Part shown: positions 1-9,199 of the stretch, piece after piece
How the letters are laid out: each line of letters opens with the position of its first letter
Numbering within the stretch: position 1 is the stretch's first letter
Notes under the pieces: generated by a model
Seen by the model: the letters and a program-made list of their open reading frames with translations, nothing else
What the model was told of the DNA's origin: nothing
The model's database searches: none
Assembly: GCA_015852425.1 (NCBI GenBank)
Contig: JAAAIG010001026.1
Coordinates: forward strand, 1-12,234
DNA length: 12,234 bases
Reading direction: 5' to 3'
From: Gryganskiella cystojenkinii
Taxonomy: Eukaryota; Mortierellomycota; Mortierellomycetes; Mortierellales; Mortierellaceae
Program-made: the position numbers and the translations under genes

Positions 1-390
1 CTGGCCCTTCCTTTGGTTCAGATCCCTGCTGGATCTGCGTCTGCTCCTGACGTTCAAGCCAATGACCGCGAATATTTCAGTCGTTCCCTGGCAGCCGCCC
101 AATCCTGGAACACACTCAAGTCGACTGAAGACGCTTCCAAATGGCTTGCCGTCAAACGATCGTCCCCATTCCCTTTCCCCATATGTGATGGTCCGTGTGA
201 AGGACTCGAGCCTCACCCTCCCACTATCGAATTTTCTTCAGAAAGTGAGCACGAGCCGTCGAAGCGTTGTGTGGGTGATGGAGGTGAGCTGGTCAATGGT
301 CCTTGCCGTGGCGAAGACCCCACAACGGTGGAGTTGAGATACGATTCTGGGGACGAAACCGTGGAGGAGGACAGCATTCACACAGACTAG
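1..390 (+). CDS. Hypothetical protein, 3' end only (5' part lies outside the window)
   Basis: The frame is open from the first base of the window to a TAG at 388-390, giving the last 129 residues of a longer protein. I do not recognise the family. The visible part begins with a Pro/Ala/Ser-rich stretch, then a more ordinary segment (NDREYFSRSLAAAQSW, later SKWLAVKRS), and ends in a Ser/Glu/Asp-rich acidic tail with several Cys-Pro or Pro-Cys pairs (CDGPCEG, NGPCRGEDP). No start codon is needed because the reading frame enters from the left edge. No signal peptide or membrane segment can be judged from this fragment. An AATAAA at 544-549 could be its poly(A) signal. It is the upstream, same-strand neighbour of the NELF-B gene, with 594 bases between them. 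The open frame is seen; that it is a true coding exon is inferred from its length and non-repetitive composition. Confidence 0.5.
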   Translation: MALPLVQIPAGSASAPDVQANDREYFSRSLAAAQSWNTLKSTEDASKWLAVKRSSPFPFPICDGPCEGLEPHPPTIEFSSESEHEPSKRCVGDGGELVNGPCRGEDPTTVELRYDSGDETVEEDSIHTD

Positions 391-984
391 GTTGGTAATG
401 GTTGTGAAATGGAGCATAACCCAACCAATTGCAGCCCTCTCAATGTTACCAGTAGTAAATTGCAGCTCCAATTGATATAGTTGTAACCTCCAAGCACTCA
501 AACGCTGTACTCTGACGAATAATCGAAGTACTCTACAGAAGGGAATAAACGAATCGATGACGGTGCCTTTAGGTTCGCGTTTGACTGTGTGTCAAAGGCA
601 GTGAACATTCCTCTGGAGTGTGGCTGCTTTATCATCTCAGTTGTGATTTGTAGGTTAGGATCAAAGTCGATGTCGTTGAACAGGAAGATCATTCGTGTAC
701 CCCTCCCCATCTCGTCGCCTGTGCATTCGGCGGAGAGAAGAATGGCACCTTCACCGCATAATAGTAGTTGTTAACAGAGACTGAAGGTCGTAACAACGCG
801 TTGGGATTTGGGAACTATAAGGCTTCACGGAAGGCGGCAATCAAATACAGTCACATGATCATTTTCGACAAAGGGTTGCCACCACATTCGTTTTTGTCTT
901 CCGCAACTGGACTATCAGGTCATTCTTTCCACACACACACACTCTTACATTAGATTCTTTCAGGATAATCACACATTCGCCACC
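391..984 (+). other. Intergenic region: 3' flank of the partial gene and promoter/leader of NELF-B
   Basis: I see no convincing gene here; the open frames are short and lack family resemblance. The left part probably holds the 3' UTR of the preceding gene, with AATAAA at 544-549. The right part should hold the NELF-B promoter and leader, including a short (CA)n run at 930-942. A CTTTCAG at about 958-964 looks like a splice acceptor, so a leader intron is possible, but I could not identify its donor. Confidence 0.5.
544..549 (+). terminator. Putative poly(A) signal of the left-edge gene
   Basis: A perfect AATAAA hexamer lies 154 bases after the TAG at 388-390. The distance is rather long for a fungal 3' UTR, so the assignment is tentative. 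Confidence 0.3.
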
Positions 985-988
985 ATGG
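981..988 (+). promoter_or_regulatory. Kozak-type start context of the NELF-B gene
   Basis: The sequence CACCATGG surrounds the ATG at 985-987. It matches the optimal eukaryotic initiation context (A at -3, G at +4) and fixes the start choice, because the protein that follows aligns with NELF-B from its first helices. Confidence 0.7.
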
Positions 989-3890
989 ACCAGCAAGCAC
1001 TCCTCGGCGCACGCTCGAGCGACAAGATTCGGGACATGCTCGTCAAACAGAACCCGATTCAGGCCATCAGACAGATCCAGGACAACAGGGGCTTGAATTA
1101 TAACGTACCAACACTTTTCTCTTCATTTGATTGCTACCTTTGTTCATTTCTTTCATGACCTCTCGTGCTTTTGCTTTTGGTTGCCTCTGCCCTTTGATTC
1201 TCTTGATTATCCTTCTTGATCCCGCTTGGATCCGTAACACTGAGATTTCTTCGTATGACTTTGTTTCTTTTCGCGTTCCTGTTTTTGTTTGTTTTTCCTT
1301 CTTCGTTTTTACTCCAGGACATCGATTCGATTTACCCGCTTTTGGATCATCACGGAAAGTCTCGTTACAAGGTCCACTCTGCCTGCATGGAAGCACTCAA
1401 GGCAAAGCTCTTGCAGAAACTCGAAACCGCGCAGATGGACCACAAGAGGTAAAAGCGATAAAACCAAAGAGAAGGCGATGCTGCCAGCATGATGACAGGA
1501 TTGTTGTTTTATATTTTAGGCTCTCCAAAAGAGCGCGCGCTAATGGCATCTGTCGTTTTTATCAATCTAGATTCGACTCAACACTGGAGGCCATGCTCCC
1601 TTATATCGATGTGAAGGGACTTCGGGAGCTGCCCATGACACTTCTTGGACGCTACCCTGACAGGATGTCCAAAGATATTATCGACAAAATCGGCTCGGAT
1701 AACGATCTTTTCAACGTAATTACTGATTATCCCCGTCATGCATTCATTCTCAGATCGACTTTTATATCACCATTGCAGAAAAATATCTGACCTTTGGTCA
1801 TTTGTTTCCCACTGGCGCGACAAATATGATTAGATTGCACCCAAGGAGGTTCAGCGCAGGATCTGGCTCTCGAACGCAAACAAGTTCAGGGAGGATGTCA
1901 TCCCGATTGTTATGGAGTACAAGGGTGATCCAGAAGTGATTCGTATGGCCAGAGAAATGAGTGTCGACAACGCGACCAAGGTCATCTCTCAGAGGTAAGC
2001 AATCGACCAAGGTCTAACTCTTTACAACGACAACTGTACATTGGAAGAAAGTTGTGTCTGACTAGACTTGTTACTGTTGTCTCGTCTTGTGGGGATCAAA
2101 CAGACGGAGCCACCCAAGTATCAAAAAGTTGATTGAATTCGTCGGCGGCAACTTGAAACTCTACAACCACATCGGAACCTACCTGCGCTCTCTCTTTCTC
2201 CAATCCAACGACACCATCTTTTGTACGTTACGCTTCGATCTATTGATGTCGATGCACGAGGCGAATATCAATCAAGTAAGTCCAGGCTTTCGGGGAACAG
2301 GGTGCAGCAAAAGTTCAAAAGGTGAAGTTCTGCAGCATTAATCTGAACAATCCCCTTCTTTCATTCCTTTCTAGATTACAAAAGCCGATCCATGCCACGA
2401 ACTTGTATGGAATCTGGATGCGTGTAACAGAACTCTTTCAATGGATGAACGTCGTGTGGATAATATCCGCAAGTTCTTTGACAAGATTGACAGAGATGAT
2501 CCTGTCTATGGGTAAGTTCACCAGACGTCAACCACTGTTTCAGTGATAGGAGGAGAATCTTGGAGCTAATGGAATTGCTTTTTGTTTTGTTTTACAGCGA
2601 TATTGCCATGATCTTGAACGATCCGTTCACATCCAATATGATTGCCTCTCGACTCTTGGAACTTTTGAACGAAAACGTGGAAGCTGGAAGAAAACCTCAA
2701 GTAAAGAACGCAGGAGGGACGAACACGCGTATCTGTTGTATTGGACTACGAGAGTGACAATATTTAACGTGTTTCTCCTTGGTTATATAGGAGGACCCTA
2801 CTTTGATTTGGACAGCAACCATGTTGAACCTGGGTGCTCACTCGAGAAGGATCCTTCAGACTCAAAAATTCCGAATCCCAAAAGTTGATGCTGTCGTGAC
2901 AGAAAAGTTTACACATGTGTTGTCGGATTGTATCTTGGAGGATACCATCAGACAACTCAAGCAGGTCGATGACAACACAGAAGTGAAATCGATCGAGTCC
3001 AGTGATGGTGTCATGGAATCCCTGGATGAGAGCGAGGTCGCTCGTAAGGTACGCCATGGTGACTGCTTAAAGAAATGTTTTTTTTTGAGAGATTTATAGC
3101 GTTGTGGCCAAAAAAACTCACTTTTATTTTGGGTGAGTTACTCCTAGCTCCTCTGCCACTACATCCTCGACAAACTAGAGCACAGCGACATTTACGCTCT
3201 GGAGAGAGTCTTGCCCGCGATCTTGAAGAGCCTAACCAAAAATCATTCTTACGACTACGAGAACCATGTCGGCGGTGTTCTGGATTCGTTGCATGTGACC
3301 TACCAAAGCTTCTTCCACTCCTTTTTGGGATTGTTGTCAAAACAGGTTCAGATCTCTCGGTTTTTGACGACCCCGAAGTGGCAGCAAGTGATCATGACGG
3401 ATTTGTTGCTACCGGCGGCCGAGAACGATTCCTCGGTCTATGAACAGGTTGTACGATTCTTGTCCGAGGCGTTCCGACTAGTGGCGTCTTCTGGGAGGGC
3501 GGGCGTGATCGGCAATGGATTCCTTCAATTGCCTCGCTGGATCGAAACGCTTTATTCGAGACGACCTGTGGACCGGATCTCCAAGAAACAGAATGTAAGT
3601 GCAGACAGACAGGCTGACAAGGAAACAGACACAGCGCAATTTGTCTCCTCTCCTATTTACTCATCGAGAGCAATAGCTCTTTCTATTTTATTATTTTTCG
3701 CTTTTGAACTGACAAAACTAACAATGTTTATTATGTATCCGCCTATACCTAGGATGAGGTTCGGGCTGTTTTTGCGAGGATTGTGATGGATGCGACACAG
3801 TTCAGCGGCGGACGATACAGGATGAAACCCGAGGAGATCCCGAACGTCATGAGCTATATCCAAGACGGCGCAATGGATACATCTGGCTAA
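985..3890 (+). CDS. NELFB: Negative elongation factor subunit B (NELF-B/COBRA1 family), 10 exons, 603 aa
   Basis: In animals NELF-B is a helical-repeat scaffold of the four-subunit NELF complex. NELF acts with DSIF in the nucleus to hold RNA polymerase II in promoter-proximal pausing. My exon model is 985-1104, 1318-1448, 1571-1715, 1834-1994, 2104-2275, 2375-2511, 2598-2700, 2791-3048, 3148-3594 and 3753-3890 (TAA 3888-3890). All nine introns are GT..AG and the frame is kept throughout. The product has 603 residues against about 580 in human. Family signatures seen, compared from memory: YPLLDHHGKSRYKVH (about 46-60), EVQRRIW (about 137-143), YLRSLFLQS then FCTLRFDLLMSMHE (212-238), DPCHELVWNLDAC (248-260), GDIAMILNDPF (289-299) and QTQKFRIPK (346-354). 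Residues about 382-406 form an acidic, Ser-rich insert. No other NELF subunit is encoded here. Exon 3 has a second in-frame acceptor at 1518-1519. The family call is firm; individual splice sites are less so. Confidence 0.9.
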
Positions 3891-3947
3891 AAGATGGATC
3901 GCGGAGCAAATTCGGTTGTTCCTTCATTTCTACTCTGTTGTGTTTGC

Positions 3948-3953
3948 AATAAA
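3948..3953 (+). terminator. Putative poly(A) signal of the NELF-B gene
   Basis: AATAAA, followed by more A residues, lies 58 bases after the TAA at 3888-3890. This is a normal distance for a fungal 3' end. Confidence 0.5.
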
Positions 3954-4202
3954 AAAATACAAAGCACTTTTACAGAGCCGACTAGGCATTTATTAGACGG
4001 ATGAAATCTTCAGGACAGGATAGCAAAAAATAATCGATCCATCTGACCGTGCTGCCTCGATAATCTATGAGGGGTGTCTAATCGGCGCCCAAATAGATCC
4101 TCGTCCCGCTGAGGAGTCCACGCGACCACTTGTTCATATGAAGGGAAAGTTTGATAGCAAAAAAAGTGAATGGAGGACGTCACCGGGAAAGCTTGTTAAG
4201 CT

Positions 4203-4256
4203 GCCTAGGCGGGCTCATTTGATCCTAGTCTGTAATCGATTAGACCATGTCTAGGA
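4203..4256. repeat. Cluster of short palindromes with CTAG cores
   Basis: There are two perfect palindromes (4203-4210, 8 bases; 4233-4242, 10 bases). The second is enclosed by the inverted arms TCCTAG (4223-4228) and CTAGGA (4251-4256), which are slightly off-centre from it. It could form an imperfect hairpin between the two converging transcription units. I know of no assigned function. Confidence 0.35.
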
Positions 4257-4365
4257 GCCATCTTAGAACATGATGGCCAACGTGCCTTTTCTCTCTCTCT
4301 GCATATCCGTTTTTATGTTCCTCTCGAAGAGTTCATGTAAAGTCCAAAGCGGTCATATCTTTCTT

Positions 4366-4371
4366 TTTATT
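4366..4371 (-). terminator. Putative poly(A) signal of the coiled-coil gene
   Basis: TTTATT on the + strand reads AATAAA on the - strand, about 107 bases after the - strand stop codon at 4478-4480. Confidence 0.4.
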
Positions 4372-4477
4372 TTTTTTCTTACGGTCGAGTTGGTTGCTCA
4401 GTTGAGCCTCCCCACCTTTTTTTTTGTTTCTTTGTTCTTCGTCTTAGAACTTGCTTCTTATAACTACTAGGGCTTTC

Positions 4478-7400
4478 TTAAGCACGGATAACCTGGAGCT
4501 TGGTCGTCATCTGCGTCATCTGTTCATTCTCGATCCTGAGCGTGTCGTTTTGTTTCTAAAACAATAATTTCAAGATTTGGCTGTTAGACATTTTGACTTT
4601 TTTCTTTTTTCTTTTTCAAGTGTGTTCATTGTTCTTAGTCTTTGATGGTCACTCTTCTGTTTTTTTTTGTTACCTTCAGCTCTCTCAGACTTGCAACCAA
4701 TTTCTCTAATTGTTCTCGCTCACTATTACTGCCGGCGTTACTTCCGCTGGCGCCCTTGGACAACTGAGCTGCGGTCACTCGAGCCTCCAACGCCTGGATC
4801 TGTTCTCGATCCGCTTGCCCCTTTGCCTTCAATTGAGCCGCCAGCTGCAGATGTACGGCCTGAAGCTCCTGTTGATGAGTGCAAAGTAGATCCGACATTT
4901 TCTCTGCATGCCCCTCTGCGGCCTGTTGTCGAGTCTTGGTTATCTCTGATAACCGACGTTGAGCGGATTGTTGAATCTCCTTGAGACTGGATTCGTGTTT
5001 CTCGGTCAGACCCTTGATCGCCGCAGAGTGACCCTAAAAAGAGTAACAGTCAAGGTAAAAACATATTAGTTAATCAGGGGGTCCGCACGTAGCGCCTATG
5101 CTTTAACACTATCTTTTTTTTCGCGCTGCCTACCTCTCGCCATCTGGCTTCTTTAGCCACGATCACGGCGCGAGTCTTGTCACGTTCGGAATGTGTGGTC
5201 TTGATCGAGGACTTGAGAGTTTGGATCTCCTGCTGGAGTCGCTCTCGGCGGAGTCGCGCATCCTCCTCGGTCTTGGTCAGCACATCAGTAAGCTTCTTTT
5301 GGTACACAAGCTTTTGTTTCTCCAGAGCGGCTGCGCGTGCGCGTTCTTGTTCCTGAAGTTCAAAGGAAAAAACAGTGTTAACATTTGATCAGCCATCCGC
5401 CTTCGGCCCTCAGTAGAAAAGAGCATGTCTGATGCCCAGCCTTTTCATACCTCAGCACTGACTCTGCCTCTGGCTTCGTGTTCGACCGCCAATGTGGTCA
5501 TCGAGGTCCGGAGCTCCACCAACTGTGATTCCATGTCCTGCTTCAAAACCTCGATCTCCCTTTCAATCTTTTTCCTCAATTGCTTGGTTTCCTCTCTTGC
5601 TGCCTTGGCTCGGTTCTCAGCTTCTGTGAGCTTATCACCCAGGGATTCCAATACGACATCATGCTCATTCTCCAGCCGTTGTCGTTCTTGCGCTTGTAAT
5701 GCTGCCTGCTTGGCACGATCACGATCAAACTCGTCCTCGACCCTCTCCAACGCCTCTTGGACCTGTTCATTCGCTCCGTCCTCCAATTCCCGAACTCGGT
5801 TCTCATGTTCGACAATCAGTTCCGCGATTCTGGTCTCGTACGAGGTTTCGAGCTCCCTGAGTTTTTGATCCTGTACAGCCTGGATCTCACCGACAAAGGT
5901 CGTGAATTTCTCTTGGACAGTATCCAGTTCGATTTGCATCTTGGCTTTGGTCGTGGTTTCGAGAGCCGAGAGTTCTTCCATATGCTTGGCGCGCCGGATG
6001 ATTTTTTCCGCATAATGATCCTTTTTGGCTTTGGTCTCGAGGTCGATTTGACTCTTTTCCAGTGTTTCCTTGTCAGACGTGAACTTTGAATGTGATTGCA
6101 AGAGACGGGTCTCCAGGGAATTGACCAGGTCTGTGTGTGTGGTGGCGAGCGAGGCGAGATCGGAATGTTGTTTGTTCTGGACAGTGTCGAGGTAGTGTTT
6201 GTGTTCGCGGTCGAGGCGGGATCGCAATTCCTCGAGTGCACGTTGGTGTCGTTCCTGAAGGACCTGAATCATATTGGCGTTCTCGCCACCCCGGTCCTGG
6301 ACCAATCCGGTGTGTGAAGCCTTGATCTGACTCAGTTCATAATCTAGCCTCTCCTTGACCTCGACCTAAACCAAAACACATAATGGTTCGTGATAAGAAA
6401 AATACAATTCAGATATATGAACACAGAGGGTATAGACTAGGTATTCTTACCTCATGTTCTGCAACAGCTTCCGAGAGTTCCTTCTGAAACGCTGCCTTGG
6501 CCTTCTTGACGAGTTCCTCGTGGTCTTTCAACAGCTGGGATTTTTCCTTCTCGTGTGATTTCTTGAGGACCTCCAGATCCTTTCGGTGCCGCTCCCCGGT
6601 CGCCTTGTTCGCGCTACTTGGCTTGCCTCCAGTTTTACTGCTGGACGGACGATTTTTGGGTGGTTGTTGTTGTTGCTTTTGTTGTCTCTTGACCTCATCG
6701 AGTTCCTGTGCAAGACACTGGAGTTTATCTTCATGGATCCGTCGCAACTCTTGGAGCGTCGAGGCATGCAAGATCCGGGCATCATCAAACTTTTGCTGAA
6801 ACATAAATTTTTCGTTGTAAAGTCGAATCATTGAGGAAAGATCCTGTTGGAGCCTTGTGCGTGTAGTGTCCTTTTCCAAGAAAGATTTGGTAAAGAGTTG
6901 GTCGAGTTCCAGAGTTTTGCGTTCTTGTTCCATGCGCAGGCGCTAATAAGAATATAACAAAATATAACACATATACTCAATGCATGTAAGCGGGTACAGT
7001 AAGGTCAAGTTCAAAAGTACTCTTTTTTTTTTTTCCTTCCTCGAAAATAATTCTTTTTGTTTGTAAATTTGTAACGTTTGTACCTGGATGCGTGCCTTCA
7101 AAGTTCTGAGATGGTTCTTGGTTCTGGCTACCTCTTTTTCCTTTGCAGCCAAGACCAAAGCCACGACCTCCTTGTCCTACAATAGAGATAACAAAAAAAT
7201 AGCATAAATTATTATTTTTAGTGGCGTACCCACATGTCAGAAGAATATCAAACAGAGAAGAGATGATTATGCTACTGCAGCTGATGGTTTGTGGTTTGTG
7301 GTTGTACAACCAGTCAGTAATCACACAAGATGAAACCCCTGGACCTGGTCCCCTTCCTTTCTTCCTTACCTGTGCCGAAATCTTTGAATAGTCCAGCTCA

Positions 7401-8696
7401 GGGACCATGGTGTCGCCTCCGTCACTCGAGCTTGTCTCCGTCTCTGTTGCTGCAGCAAGCCATGAGGACTCGTCCTCGAGTTGTCGACGAACCCGTACGA
7501 GTTCTTCTTCCTTGGTCTTCAATCGAGCAGAGGCCTCTTCCAACTATTATTGCATAATCGAGAGTATGGAGGGAAAAAACATTAGCTTGGGCGTTTGGTG
7601 CATGCTCAATATTTTTTGTTTTGGGGAGGTTTAAGATTGGGGGATAGTGGTTCACCTTTGCGGAAATGTTAGCGATGGCACGTTTCAAATCGACGGGACT
7701 GACTGCGGTCGTGGGTGTGGCCGTCTTTGAAGAAGAGATTGTGGTCGTTCGACCTCCGTTTTGACTTGAAGCTGCAGAGGCAATGCTCATCGTGCTTGAA
7801 GAAGACACCCTTCGGGCACTCACAGACGAGGCTGCAGACCTACTGCTAGCAGACCCTGCCTGTCTACTCATTGGTGTTGACGGCGCGGTTGGAGGTTTCG
7901 TTGCTGTTGGTGATGTGATGCTAGAGGTTCTTTTGGAGACAACAGCAGAGCTAGAATTTGGCTTTGTGGTTGCTGCTGCTGCAATTGAAACTGTCGTGGG
8001 CGGTGTCCGGATAGTGGTCTGAGTCATGTTCGCGGAAGGGCGGCCACCCACAGTCGGCGGTTTGTTTGCCGTCGATCCATTAGTCCCAGGTGTTATCCTG
8101 ATGGAGGTGGTTGTTCGGGCCGTTGCTGAGGTCGGTGTCGAAGACGCCGGAGTAACGCGTCGCGTGGTTCCTGTTGTGGTTGACGAAGTAGTGGAAGGTT
8201 TCCTCGAAACAGAAGGTGAAGCTGGTGTGGACCTGGTCGATACGGCTGGCACCGGTGTTGAGGACCTTGATGTTGAAGGAGCTTGTCCAGAACCAGCTGC
8301 AGCTCCAGAGACTTTTAAGGATGCTGACCGTTGAACTCCTGCGGTCGGTGTTGTGGCCCTCGTGTTAGTCGCGCTTGAGGTCGCTGTGACTCTCAAAGAA
8401 GCTGAGCGCTGAACAGGAGCTTTTGCTGCTGCTGACGTTGCTGATACTGTCGTCCTTACTGCTGTCGGGGTGGGTGTTGACGATCGAGCTGCTGTTGATG
8501 CTGTGGATCGTGTGGCAGTCGTGGCAACGGGTTTGGCAGCAGTGGAGGCGGTCCTGATAGTCGTCGACGTACTTGTGGGTTTGGCTTTTGTGGCAGCAGC
8601 AGCAGCAGTAACAGTTGTGCTGCCGTTCGTCGTCGAGCGTTTGAGTGCCGGTTGCTTGGCACTAGAGCTACTGCTGTTTTGAGTCGCGACTGCCAT
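4478..8696 (-). CDS. Long coiled-coil protein with Ser/Thr/Ala-rich basic N-terminal head, 8 exons, 1123 aa
   Basis: I do not recognise a named family. The exons, in transcript order, are 8696-7656, 7543-7370, 7176-7084, 6942-6451, 6365-5451, 5352-5134, 5033-4674 and 4555-4478. All introns are GT..AG, each exon is a multiple of three, and each upstream exon ends in AAG, CAG or GAG. Residues 1 to about 320 are low-complexity Ser/Thr/Ala/Pro with scattered Arg and Lys, and probably disordered. From about 333 (SPVDLKRAIANISAK) the chain turns helical. Residues about 348-378 and 406-520 are heptad-like and rich in Glu, Lys and Gln. A Gln/Pro/Ser/Lys linker follows (about 521-555), then coiled coil to about 1050, a short Gly/Ser/Asn break (about 1070) and a final helix. 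No CAP-Gly, motor or kinase motif is seen. A basic disordered head on a coiled coil resembles microtubule-associated or scaffold proteins, but that is inference. The start is the first ATG of the long exon, with A at -3. Confidence 0.8.
8593..8608 (-). repeat. CAG/CTG trinucleotide run inside the head-coding exon
   Basis: About five GCA repeats on the + strand read as TGC repeats on the - strand, encoding a short poly-alanine run near residue 33 of the coiled-coil protein. It is one of several low-complexity codon runs in this exon. Confidence 0.5.
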
Positions 8697-9199
8697 GAGT
8701 GTTCTCTTGGCTGACTGTCCGTAAATGAGAGCGAATGTAGATGGTCAAAAAAAAGGGATTGGAACGAGCGGTTCGAAATGGGGATGAGGGGAGTGAGCAA
8801 AATTCAAAGCGGCAGGAAGGAGAGAGCAAAAGAGAGAAGTAAAACGAAGGAGGGCACACTCACAAAAAAAAAACCGACGCTCTCAATGTCCCAATGCTTG
8901 CCTGCTTGGCTTGTCCCGCCTCTTAGCGCGCACACGGAGGTGACATTCAAGTGAGGCAAGACAGCGACAGTCTGATCTCGTTTTTTTTTCGTAACACAAT
9001 GCAGCTGGAGCAGTTGTTTGGACCCTCGGGAATGGACTGTTCCGCTAAATGGCTTTGGGTGTGCTCTTTTTCGTTCCTTTGGATTTGCTCCCTTTTGCTG
9101 GGAAGTTCCATTTTTTATTTACAAAAAGAGGGTTTTTGGTATAGATGGTATAGCATAGTAAACGTAAATAAGGATGGAGACGAAAAACGTCTCGAGATC
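8697..9199 (-). other. Intergenic region: promoter/leader of the coiled-coil gene and 3' flank of the M28 peptidase gene
   Basis: Both neighbours read leftwards, so this is a head-to-tail spacer of 503 bases. On the - strand, 8854-8811 is strongly pyrimidine-rich, a common feature upstream of fungal start codons. The spacer also contains homopolymer A runs near 8866 and T runs near 8981. I see no additional gene. Confidence 0.55.
9114..9119 (-). terminator. Putative poly(A) signal of the M28 peptidase gene
   Basis: AATAAA on the - strand, about 80 bases after the stop codon at 9200-9202, in an A-rich context. Confidence 0.45.

Larger units (their letters stand above)
3891..4477. other. Convergent intergenic region between the NELF-B and coiled-coil genes
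   Basis: This stretch separates two genes that are transcribed towards each other. It should hold both 3' UTRs, with poly(A) signals at 3948-3953 (+) and 4366-4371 (-). I see no gene in it. The middle is rich in CTAG-containing palindromes (GCCTAGGC at 4203-4210, TAATCGATTA at 4233-4242, and TCCTAG/CTAGGA arms at 4223-4228 and 4251-4256). The right part is T-rich on the + strand. Confidence 0.6.

Noticed and set aside
498..710. A 70-codon - strand open frame in the left intergenic region
   Set aside because: It has no recognisable domain and no supporting splice or poly(A) context, and its length is within chance expectation.
5425..5868. A 147-codon + strand open frame rich in Ser, Cys and Leu within the coiled-coil gene
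   Set aside because: It is the mirror of Glu/Lys/Arg-rich coiled-coil codons, which commonly leave the opposite strand open and give Ser/Leu/Phe-rich translations.
7783..8334. Two + strand open frames rich in Val, Gly and Asp opposite the low-complexity head
   Set aside because: They are shadows of Thr/Ser/Ala/Pro codons in the - strand exon; the composition is what reverse reading of such codons gives.
8770..8780. A GGTTCGAAAT sequence resembling a tRNA T-arm
   Set aside because: No acceptor stem or anticodon arm can be formed around it.
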